Made by a program: the position numbers and the translations under genes | Source of the DNA: Limnohabitans sp. B9-3 | GTDB lineage: Bacteria > Pseudomonadota > Gammaproteobacteria > Burkholderiales > Burkholderiaceae_C | Assembly (NCBI RefSeq): GCF_002778325.1 | Contig: NZ_NESI01000007.1 | Span: forward strand, 170,712 to 234,711 | Reading direction: 5' to 3' | DNA: 64,000 nucleotides | Notes under the pieces: generated by a model | Told to the model about the DNA's origin: nothing | The model's database searches: none | The model's input: only the letters and a program-made list of their open reading frames with translations | In this document: one piece after another, positions 26,670-34,366 of the stretch | Position numbering within the stretch: the first letter of the stretch is position 1 | Layout of the letters: every line of letters starts with the position of its first letter

Positions 26670-28335
26670 GCTTTGCGCTGCCTTGTGCCTCACCCTGTTG
26701 ACGGGCTGTGCCCAAGAGCTGCACCAAAAAATCTCCAAAGAACAAATGGAGATTCAAACGCGGGGCGAAGTGGCCCAAACGCTGATGCGCAAAAAACAAC
26801 TGGCCAGCCCTTATTTGGTCGAAGAAAGCCTGCCGCGTTTCACCACCCGTTCGGTGCCCTACGAGCGCATTGACCCATTGCCCGCCCATTTGGGCAGAGT
26901 GACCATGCGCGTACCCGGCCGTCACAGCCTGAGCAGCGTGGGCGAGATGGTGCAGCGCTTGATCGACATTCCCGTGGTGCTAACCCCCGATGCTTTGCTC
27001 GATGCGGCGCTGTTTGCGCCGGGACAGGCGACCGGTGCAGCCACGCCTGGCGGTGTGATGCAGGCTGGTCTGCCGATCGGCGTCGGTCATGGCGGCTTGC
27101 AAACGGGGCTGAATCAGGGTGCAGGCGCTGGCGTTACCAGCAAAGCGATGCAAGATAACCATGACATCAAACAGCGAGCCGTCGACGCGGGGGCCAATCA
27201 GCCGGCGTTCACAGACAAAGAACTGAGCAACACGTTTGAGCTGAACTACAGCGGCACCGTCACAGGATTGTTGGACTACATCGCCATCCGCGCAGGTTTG
27301 CAGTGGCAGCATCAGCAAGGGCGCATCACGTTCTCGCGTGTGGTCACGCGCTCTGTGCCGGTCAAAGCTTTGGCCGGTGGTTTGAAAACATCGGGCGCTG
27401 TCAGCATGGGTGGTGGCATGACTGCCACAGCCGCTGCTGAAAGCGATGTGTGGCCCATGTTGGAAGCCACGTTGAAAAACTTGGTGTCCCCACGCGGCCG
27501 CATTCAGGTCGACTCCAAAAACGGCACGGTCACCGTCACCGACGCTTTGCACAACGTGAACACCGTGGCCAAGTTTCTCGACAAACAAAACGACACCATG
27601 CTGCGCCAAATCGTGCTCGATGTCGAAGTGCTGCAAATTGACTTGAAGCAAGAACACGCTTCCGGCATCGACTGGAGCGTGGTGAGCCGAGGCTTAGGGG
27701 GCGCGTTGAGTTTGAACGCGCCTGGCTCAGTCGGTGTGTTCAGCGGGTCCACGGGTGGGTCTGTCGGCGCCGCGATTTCGCGTAACGACGGTGGCTCGGT
27801 CAAGGCCTTGGTGAATGCGCTGGAGCAATACGGCCGCGTCACCTCGACTTACTCCACCGTGGTAGCCACCACCAACCGCCAACCCGTGCCGTTGGGCGTG
27901 CAAAGCAGCGAGTCGTATCTGGCGCAAGTCACAGCGGGAGCCAGCAATGCTGTGACTGGTGCGGCAACAGGTGCCACCTTGACGCCAGGCACCGTCAGCA
28001 CCGGGTTCAGCATGGTGTTGATGCCCGTCATCATGGACTCCAACCGCGTGCTGATTGAAAGCACGTTGCAAGTCAGCGCCTTGCGTGAATTGAAAGACTT
28101 CTCCAGCGGCTCGGGCGCGACCCTCAACCGCATTCAGTTACCCAGCGTAGACAGCTACAGCACCATGCAGCGCATCAATGTGGCCTCGGGTGACACGATG
28201 GTGATGTCGGGCTTTGAGCGGGAAACCAACCTGCGCGACGAAAACGACATGGTGCGTGGCGTGGTGCCCGGCAGTCGCCGTGGCAAAAGCAGCAAGCAGA
28301 GCACCGTGATCTTGATCACGCCGCGTCTTCAGTGA
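26653..28335 (+). CDS. PilN-family type IVb pilus secretin (outer-membrane lipoprotein)
   Basis: Outer-membrane channel of the pilus, 560 residues. The lipobox LLTGC (Cys about residue 19) marks it as a lipoprotein, as in PilN of R64, BfpB and TcpC. The N-terminal domains include NTFELNYSGTVTGLLDYIAI and a KNLVSPRGRIQVDSKNGTVT secretin N-domain; the C-terminal secretin barrel spans about 310-560 with YSTVVATTNRQPVPLGVQSS, VLMPVIMDSNRVLIESTLQV and closing MVMSGFERET / SKQSTVILITPRL. ATG at 26653. Length is typical of PilN. Confidence 0.9.
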   Translation: MLAFNKLCAALCLTLLTGCAQELHQKISKEQMEIQTRGEVAQTLMRKKQLASPYLVEESLPRFTTRSVPYERIDPLPAHLGRVTMRVPGRHSLSSVGEMVQRLIDIPVVLTPDALLDAALFAPGQATGAATPGGVMQAGLPIGVGHGGLQTGLNQGAGAGVTSKAMQDNHDIKQRAVDAGANQPAFTDKELSNTFELNYSGTVTGLLDYIAIRAGLQWQHQQGRITFSRVVTRSVPVKALAGGLKTSGAVSMGGGMTATAAAESDVWPMLEATLKNLVSPRGRIQVDSKNGTVTVTDALHNVNTVAKFLDKQNDTMLRQIVLDVEVLQIDLKQEHASGIDWSVVSRGLGGALSLNAPGSVGVFSGSTGGSVGAAISRNDGGSVKALVNALEQYGRVTSTYSTVVATTNRQPVPLGVQSSESYLAQVTAGASNAVTGAATGATLTPGTVSTGFSMVLMPVIMDSNRVLIESTLQVSALRELKDFSSGSGATLNRIQLPSVDSYSTMQRINVASGDTMVMSGFERETNLRDENDMVRGVVPGSRRGKSSKQSTVILITPRLQ

Positions 28336-29591
28336 GCACGACGATGTTGGTGAATGGCAAGCATTTGGTGTTCGGCGGGATGTGGACGCCCGCCAGCGAA
28401 GGGGCGGGTTGGAAAAAAATCCTGAACACCGCCTTCAACGAGGGCTACACCCACCACGCGCTCAACGAGTACGAGAGCACGGTGGGGCTGTTTGGTGGAT
28501 TGCCCAAAGACGCTAAAAATACCCACGCCGCAGCGTTGGTGTTCGCGCAGCATTTTTCGGCGGGCGGCACTGAGTTGTTTGTGTTTCAAAGTGGCGAGCA
28601 GTGCGGCTTGGTCTGCTTGATGGAGTACGCCCCGATTCCTGGCTACGACGTCATAGGGACGCAAGAAGAGATTCAGCAACTCATTCAAGAGTTCAACGAC
28701 ATCAACACCTCACAACTGGTGCACAGCTACGGTAATGTGAACTGGCTGGCAGGAATTGAACCCCTAGAGCTGCACAAGGTGGCTTACAAGGCCGATGCCA
28801 AGTCCAAGCTCAAGCGCATTCCCAACGTCAAGTTGCGCATGGTGATGGGGTCGGTTGGGGCACTCTGCGTCGCAGCCGGTTTGTACGGGTTTCAGCAGTA
28901 CCTCGATATGCGCCAAGCGCAAGAAGCAGCCATGGCGGCAACGGCACAAAACCCGAACTTGCTGTATGAGCAAACTTTGGCCGTCGCCCTCAAAACCACA
29001 GGCGAACCAGGTGGGCGTAACCTGAAGGTTTGGGGTCAGTTTTTTGCCAAACTGCCTTTGAACGTGGGGGGCTGGACGTTTAAAACCCTCGAATGCAAAC
29101 AGCGGGTGTGCGACGTCGTTTGGTCGCGTTCGTCGGGCACCTTCCAAAGCTTTGAGGCCGCATTGCCAGCCGAATTGAAAGCTTTAACCAGCCTGAAACT
29201 CGAAGGTGACCTGGTCAGAGCTGAAGTGCATACGCAGCACAAGCTCAGCGAGCTGTTTGCGCCAGATGCCAAACATGTCATCGACCACAAAGCCTTGCCT
29301 GTTGAAAAAGACGTGCAAAAGCTGTGGGGCAGTCAGTTGCAAGACCTCTCGCTGCTGAAAAATTTGAATGTGAATTTGGGTAAATCAAGTTTGTTTGGCG
29401 GGCAAGGCAGTGCGCTCGAATTGATGCGCCCCATCGTCAAAGGCGCTTGGAGTATTGACCACGACATTTGGAGTCTGCCCGAACTGCCGATGCCCGACTA
29501 TGTTGTGCCCGAGAACTTGAAGGTTGCCCTCAGTGACGCGCGCGAATTCCGCTACAAGATGGAAGGAAGCTACTATGCCAAAGCTAAATAA
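28332..29591 (+). CDS. PilO-like type IVb pilus assembly protein
   Basis: Inner-membrane/periplasmic assembly protein, 419 residues, by content and position PilO2/PilO of the R64 type. Residues 1-165 are a cytoplasmic domain (VNGKHLVFGGMWTPASEGAG), one membrane helix lies near 175-190 (MVMGSVGALCVAAGLYGFQQYL), and the periplasmic part follows, with a Cys pair (TLECKQRVCDVVWSR). Starts with GTG at 28332 in a GTGA overlap with the secretin stop; ATG at 28344 is the alternative. It is followed by the PilP-like gene, overlapping by 17 bases. Confidence 0.8.
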   Translation: MSTTMLVNGKHLVFGGMWTPASEGAGWKKILNTAFNEGYTHHALNEYESTVGLFGGLPKDAKNTHAAALVFAQHFSAGGTELFVFQSGEQCGLVCLMEYAPIPGYDVIGTQEEIQQLIQEFNDINTSQLVHSYGNVNWLAGIEPLELHKVAYKADAKSKLKRIPNVKLRMVMGSVGALCVAAGLYGFQQYLDMRQAQEAAMAATAQNPNLLYEQTLAVALKTTGEPGGRNLKVWGQFFAKLPLNVGGWTFKTLECKQRVCDVVWSRSSGTFQSFEAALPAELKALTSLKLEGDLVRAEVHTQHKLSELFAPDAKHVIDHKALPVEKDVQKLWGSQLQDLSLLKNLNVNLGKSSLFGGQGSALELMRPIVKGAWSIDHDIWSLPELPMPDYVVPENLKVALSDAREFRYKMEGSYYAKAK

Positions 29592-30141
29592 ATGCCTCGC
29601 CATTTGGTTGCTAGGCACGGTGTGTGCAACTGCCGCCCACGCCCAAATGACCGGCAGCACCCTCGAACAAGCCATTGAAATCGCCCGAGCCAGCAAGTCG
29701 GGTGAATTGGGCTTGCGTCCATCCCATCGTGGGAACAACGAGCCCATCGCCTTGCCCAAGCCTGTCCGCACAGAGGTGACGCAACCCAAGGTGTGGAGCA
29801 TCACCGGCCTAGACCGAGACTTGTCGGTCGAGGTGGTCTATGAAGGCAAGGTGTATCCCTTGTCTGTGATGAGAAACCAACTGCGCGCAGGTCCTTGGAT
29901 GTTGGTGCGTTTGAGCGCGCATTCAGCTGATTTCGCGTATCTACCCAACGGCCAGCGCATGCGTGAGAAGACCCAAGTGGTGCAAGCCTTCCCGCCTGGA
30001 TCACACGCGCAAATGCAGGGCTACTTTGACGCACCTGTACTGCTGGCTGCGCCTGTTGCTGGGGCTGTTTCTGGTGCTCATGCGCTAGGCGCTCGACCAC
30101 CGCTGCCTCCTGAATTAATGCGCCCAGCGATGCAACCATGA
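29575..30141 (+). CDS. PilP-like type IVb pilus biogenesis protein
   Basis: Exported 188-residue protein. Signal peptide to about residue 21 (WLLGTVCATAAHAQ), then the PilP opening MTGSTLEQAIEIARASKSGE, and a segment of the PilP family: KVWSITGLDRDLSVEVVYEG, YPLSVMRNQLRAGPWMLVRL. The C-terminal 40 residues are Pro/Ala rich with hydrophobic stretch. Expected to work with PilO in linking secretin and inner-membrane platform. ATG at 29575 has GGAAGGAAGC upstream, so the longer frame to 29524 is rejected. ATGA overlap with the ATPase gene. Confidence 0.75.
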   Translation: MPKLNKCLAIWLLGTVCATAAHAQMTGSTLEQAIEIARASKSGELGLRPSHRGNNEPIALPKPVRTEVTQPKVWSITGLDRDLSVEVVYEGKVYPLSVMRNQLRAGPWMLVRLSAHSADFAYLPNGQRMREKTQVVQAFPPGSHAQMQGYFDAPVLLAAPVAGAVSGAHALGARPPLPPELMRPAMQP

Positions 30142-31826
30142 GTATCGCCAGCATCATCACCCCGATCAGTGTGACGGGGCAATTCATCAGCAACTTCAAG
30201 GATGTGCCTTCGTTCAGTCATTTGCTGACGCACGGGCACGAGGCGATCACCACCGTGCCCAAAGACAAAGAGCGCACTTTGGTGGCGCTGGGCTTGCAAG
30301 ACAAAGGCTACTTTTTGTTGTGCACGCCTGAAGAGCAAAACAAGGTGGCGTGGTTTGCGTTGCGCGAGCGTTTGAAAGCCCGAGGCTACTCGCCACGTGG
30401 CCACGCCACCTGCAGTGAAGAAGTGATGAACGTGCTCTTGCGCGACGTGGGGCGTATCAGCAAAGAAACAGCGCGACAAATGGAGGAAGACGCCGAAGTG
30501 CTCAGCGACATCGTCAAGGAGTCGCAGCCCATTGGTTGGTTTCGCGATGTGCTGGCCAGTTGCATCAACTTAGGCGCGACCGATTTGCATTTCGAGCTGC
30601 GTGGTAACCGCGCCATGGTGCGCGTGCGGTTGGACGGCTTGATGCGTGTGCTGACTGCGGTGCCGCACCAAATTGCGCTGGACGGTATTTCGGCGGTCTA
30701 CAACATCATTGCCGAAGAGCGTTCGCGTTCGGAAGGCGTGTTCAACCAAGCGCTGGCGCAGCAAGCCATGATCCCTTTTGTGTTGGGCTCGGAGACGGTG
30801 AACCTGCGCTTTCAGAGCCATCCGGCAGTGTCGGGCATGGATGTGATCATGCGGATTTTGCGCACCAACAAAGACAGCAAAAAGAAGCTGAGTTTGGACA
30901 CCTTGGGCTATACCCCGTCACAAATTGATGCCTTGCAAACAGCGGTGGGCAGCTCGTGGGGCGGCATCTTCATTGCGGGCATCACGGGCTCGGGCAAGAC
31001 CACCACCTTGAACACCTTGCTCACGCAGCTGGCCCAAGAAGGAAACCGAAAAATTGTGTCCATCGAAGATCCGGTGGAGTACCACGTCAATGGCGTATCG
31101 CACCTGTCCATTCAGCGCAGCGTGAATGGCGATGAGTCGGCCAACCCGTTCAAGGGCGCCATGATGGCGTTCTTGCGGATGGACCCCGACGTGGGCATGT
31201 TTGGCGAGATCCGCGATGCGTTCTCAGCCGAGATGGCCTTAGGAGCGATTCAAACGGGCCACAAAATTTTGACCACGGTGCACGCCACGTCTGCCTTGGG
31301 TGTCGTGGACCGCCTGACTTCCAAGTCGCTGGGGTTGTTGCGCGACAACGTGTGCAACCCTGAGTTTTTGTCAGCCTTGGTCTACCAAGTGCTGACGCCC
31401 ATCAACTGCCCCGCGTGCAAGGTGCGTGCCATGGATGTGATGTCGCCTGCTGCGTTGATTCCGTATCAAACGATTTTTGGCTTGGATGTGCGCGATATTT
31501 ATTGTGCGAGCGATTGTGGGTGCGAGGAATGCCTGAAGCCCAATATCGACTATTCCAACAGCAAGCATGCGGGTGTGAAAGGCGTGAAGGTGAGCGCAGA
31601 AGTGATCTTGCCGGATGAAGAGATGTTCTTGCTGCTCAAAGACGGCAAAGGCATCGAAGCCCGCAAAGCATGGCGCGCCAAGCGAACGGCCAAATTCAAC
31701 GAGTCTGACATGACGGGCAAAGAGGCGTGGGGCCATGCGCTCTACGACATGTCGCGGGGCTTGATTGACCCGTATTACTTTGAGATGAACTTCGGCTTGC
31801 CCAAGTTGTTTGCGCCCAAGGTGTAA
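30138..31826 (+). CDS. PilQ-type pilus assembly ATPase (GspE/PulE superfamily)
   Basis: Cytoplasmic hexameric ATPase powering pilus extension, 562 residues. After an N-terminal domain of about 120 residues, the bilobed core starts at DVLASCINLGATDLHFELRG; Walker A is GITGSGKTTTLNTLL (about 279-293), the Asp box SIEDPVEYHV, Walker B MRMDPDVGMFGEIRDAFS and the His box QTGHKILTTVHAT. The C-terminal region contains Cys pairs (NCPACKV; CASDCGCEECLKPN) likely to bind zinc as in related GspE. This is the only assembly ATPase; no separate retraction ATPase gene of the type IVa kind is present. ATGA overlap upstream. Confidence 0.93.
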   Translation: MSIASIITPISVTGQFISNFKDVPSFSHLLTHGHEAITTVPKDKERTLVALGLQDKGYFLLCTPEEQNKVAWFALRERLKARGYSPRGHATCSEEVMNVLLRDVGRISKETARQMEEDAEVLSDIVKESQPIGWFRDVLASCINLGATDLHFELRGNRAMVRVRLDGLMRVLTAVPHQIALDGISAVYNIIAEERSRSEGVFNQALAQQAMIPFVLGSETVNLRFQSHPAVSGMDVIMRILRTNKDSKKKLSLDTLGYTPSQIDALQTAVGSSWGGIFIAGITGSGKTTTLNTLLTQLAQEGNRKIVSIEDPVEYHVNGVSHLSIQRSVNGDESANPFKGAMMAFLRMDPDVGMFGEIRDAFSAEMALGAIQTGHKILTTVHATSALGVVDRLTSKSLGLLRDNVCNPEFLSALVYQVLTPINCPACKVRAMDVMSPAALIPYQTIFGLDVRDIYCASDCGCEECLKPNIDYSNSKHAGVKGVKVSAEVILPDEEMFLLLKDGKGIEARKAWRAKRTAKFNESDMTGKEAWGHALYDMSRGLIDPYYFEMNFGLPKLFAPKV

Positions 31827-31832
31827 CCCAGC

Positions 31833-32903
31833 ATGTTGAATTCGTGGACAGATGCGATCTTGTTGCGCAGCGCGCGCCATGCTTTGCGCGCGCGCCGCGC
31901 TGAGTTTTATTACGACTTGGCGTCGTCGCTGACCGACAAAGTGCCGTTGTTTTCAACGCTGAAAGACTACGAAGCCCGTGCCCGCAGGCGTAACCGTGGC
32001 GACGCCTTGATGTACTTGGAGATGCTGCAGGCCACGGAGGTAGGTTCGCTGTCGGACGCTTTGATTCCCATTGTGTCGCCCACCGAGTTGATCTTGCTGG
32101 ATGCGATCCAACGCGGCGGTGATGCCGAGTTGGCCAAGGGTTTGTTTTTCTTGGCTGAAACCGTTCAGAAAATCGACATGATGCAAGCCGCTGCGCGTAA
32201 GGCCGTGGTGTATCCCGTGATGTTGCTGGTGGTTTTTTCCATGATGTTGGTGGGCTTTGCTTTGTTTACCGTGCCCATCGTGGCCCAGTTGTTTGACCCT
32301 GCTTTGTGGCCGTTCATGGGGCGTGTGTTGTATGGCGTGTCGCAGTACCTCTTGCATTACGGCATCTGCACCTTCTTGGCGTTCCTCAGTTTGGCGACGG
32401 CGTTCGCCTACTCACTGCCGCGTTGGCAAGGGCCGGTGCGCCGACGCTTGGACCGTTTCATGCCTTACGGCATGTACCGCGTCTACACGGGTTCGATGTT
32501 GATCGTGTCACTCTCGGTGTTGCTCAAGTCGGGGGTGTCCTTGCGCTCAGCCATTGAGCGCGCCATGAAATACAGCAGCCCTTGGTTGCGCTGGCATTTG
32601 AAAGAAATTTTGCGTGGTCTTTCCGATCAGAGTGCGGCCAAGTTTGGCACCGCATTTCGCACAGGGTTGTTAACCCAAATGATCGAAGACCGCATTGAAG
32701 ACGCCGCCAAGCGCCGCGATCCCGTGACCGCCTTTGTGAAGATTGGCGTGGGCTCGATTGACAAAATCGTGCGCAACGTGGAGGACGCATCGAGCAAGGT
32801 GAACACCACCATGCTGGTGATGGGTGGCCTGATTCTGGGCGGCATGATGCTCGGTTTCATGCAAACCACCATGGAAATTCAAAGCGCCATCAGACCCACA
32901 TGA
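31833..32903 (+). CDS. PilR-type inner-membrane platform protein (GspF/TcpE-like)
   Basis: Polytopic platform protein, 356 residues, the partner of the assembly ATPase. Two GspF-like repeats: cytoplasmic LSDALIPIVSPTELILLDAI with helix LLVVFSMMLVGFALFTVPIV, and LLKSGVSLRSAIERAMKYSS with a C-terminal helix MLVMGGLILGGMMLGFMQTT. Three to four membrane helices in total. ATG at 31833, six bases after the ATPase stop. Its end overlaps the PilV-like gene in ATGA. Confidence 0.9.
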   Translation: MLNSWTDAILLRSARHALRARRAEFYYDLASSLTDKVPLFSTLKDYEARARRRNRGDALMYLEMLQATEVGSLSDALIPIVSPTELILLDAIQRGGDAELAKGLFFLAETVQKIDMMQAAARKAVVYPVMLLVVFSMMLVGFALFTVPIVAQLFDPALWPFMGRVLYGVSQYLLHYGICTFLAFLSLATAFAYSLPRWQGPVRRRLDRFMPYGMYRVYTGSMLIVSLSVLLKSGVSLRSAIERAMKYSSPWLRWHLKEILRGLSDQSAAKFGTAFRTGLLTQMIEDRIEDAAKRRDPVTAFVKIGVGSIDKIVRNVEDASSKVNTTMLVMGGLILGGMMLGFMQTTMEIQSAIRPT

Positions 32904-34366
32904 CCGCAACACGCATTCCCTCATTTCGCCGCACACAGGGCTTCATCTTGATCGAGGTCATGATCGCCATGGCTATTTTTACGGGCATGGTGACCTATGG
33001 GCTGTACTTGCAAAACTTGGCTGTGAAGGGTGAGCAAGGCCGCGCGGTCGGTCAGCAATACGCCGCCATCAACAGCGCAGTGGGTAACTACATGGTGACC
33101 CACTATGCGGCGCTGGAGAAACTGCCTGTGGCTTGCAGCACCACCACCTTCAAGATCGGAACATCGGGATCGTTCACGCCGGTGGCTTGTGGTTTGCAGA
33201 TTTCCAGCACGGTGAGCATGGTCAATGGCATGCAACCCACCGTCGCTGAATTGGTTGCCGCAGGTTACTTGCCTTCCGACAAAGCTGGTGCGGCCGTTGG
33301 CGTGCCGTCGCTGCCCATGGACTTGGTGGTGGCCGAGGCCAATGCCAGCACAGGCGCAGCATCAACCACCAAAGCGGTAGGGCGTTTGTTCATCAACATC
33401 GACCGCGTGTGCTTGGCGACGCATTCCGCCAACCCTGGCTCGGTGATTGCATCACAGCTTCCCGGTGCGGGTGGTTGCGACCCACAGACCACCACCAGTT
33501 TGACCAGCGTGGTGTTCAACACCCAGCCTTACACATTCAGCAGCTCGGCAAACGTGGGCTATGCCAACCGCATCAACGCTGCGTGGCGTGAAATTGGTGC
33601 GGATGCGGCCATGTCCAACATCACCAAAGGCGGGGAGTTGAAGGGGGCGAACTTTGAAATTCCTAACCCTGTGCGCAGCGCCACCAACGTGGGGATGGCG
33701 GGCATTGTGGCCGTGCGCAATGGCTACGGTGCGTCCTACGCCAACAACCACGCGCGCGTAGATGGCAGCAACCCACCGACCGCAGATTGGAGCTTTGCCA
33801 ATAACAGCATTTCAGATGTGGGCAAGCTGACAGCTCAGTCGGTGGATGTGCAAACTGTGAAGGCCAACGTCGTCAACGCCCAAGTCCTGAAGTTGGGAGA
33901 CCGGGTTGAAGGCGATGCTTGTAATGGGAGCAAAGAAAACGTGTCGTATGGCAACGACACAATTTTGATGTGCAAGTCCGGCAAGTGGGCCGCCTTAGGC
34001 GCAAAGGGGACGGTGAATGGCCTCGAATACTACGAGTTTGTGCTGAATAAAAACAAAGGTGAATACATGTCGCTTAGCCTCACCCACTGTCCGAAGTCGG
34101 GGTGCTCTGTAGGCTATTCATACAGCAATGGTGGCCCCGTTGAGCTCATCACCTCGCTGAAAAAAGACGAATGGCATCCTGTGTTGGTTCGTGTTGTGGA
34201 TGAACCGAACGGCCCAATTGGCGTGATGCGGGCGAATTACGGGTTTGAGGTGGACGGTTATGGCTATTACAAATTCATGTTTTATTCGGGCGCCGGTCTT
34301 CTTTCCCAAATCTTTAATGCCGAATTTGCCTACTTTACTATCCGGTTTTACCGCATCAACCCATGA
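32900..34366 (+). CDS. PilV-like tip prepilin/adhesin (shufflon-type constant domain)
   Basis: Minor pilin, likely at the pilus tip, 488 residues. The leader ends RRTQG before FILIEVMIAMAIFTGMVTYG (Gly -1, Glu +5), so it is processed by the prepilin peptidase. The body to about residue 370 has the PilV/shufflon-type constant domain, closing with VLKLGDRVEGDACNGS and LMCKSGKWAALG, the place where shufflon-encoded tails begin in R64. The remaining about 120 residues (four aromatic-rich segments, Cys in THCPKSGCS) are the presumed receptor-binding tip and are lower in GC than the rest. No inverted alternative tails or recombinase gene follow, so the tip is fixed. Confidence 0.82.
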   Translation: MTATRIPSFRRTQGFILIEVMIAMAIFTGMVTYGLYLQNLAVKGEQGRAVGQQYAAINSAVGNYMVTHYAALEKLPVACSTTTFKIGTSGSFTPVACGLQISSTVSMVNGMQPTVAELVAAGYLPSDKAGAAVGVPSLPMDLVVAEANASTGAASTTKAVGRLFINIDRVCLATHSANPGSVIASQLPGAGGCDPQTTTSLTSVVFNTQPYTFSSSANVGYANRINAAWREIGADAAMSNITKGGELKGANFEIPNPVRSATNVGMAGIVAVRNGYGASYANNHARVDGSNPPTADWSFANNSISDVGKLTAQSVDVQTVKANVVNAQVLKLGDRVEGDACNGSKENVSYGNDTILMCKSGKWAALGAKGTVNGLEYYEFVLNKNKGEYMSLSLTHCPKSGCSVGYSYSNGGPVELITSLKKDEWHPVLVRVVDEPNGPIGVMRANYGFEVDGYGYYKFMFYSGAGLLSQIFNAEFAYFTIRFYRINP

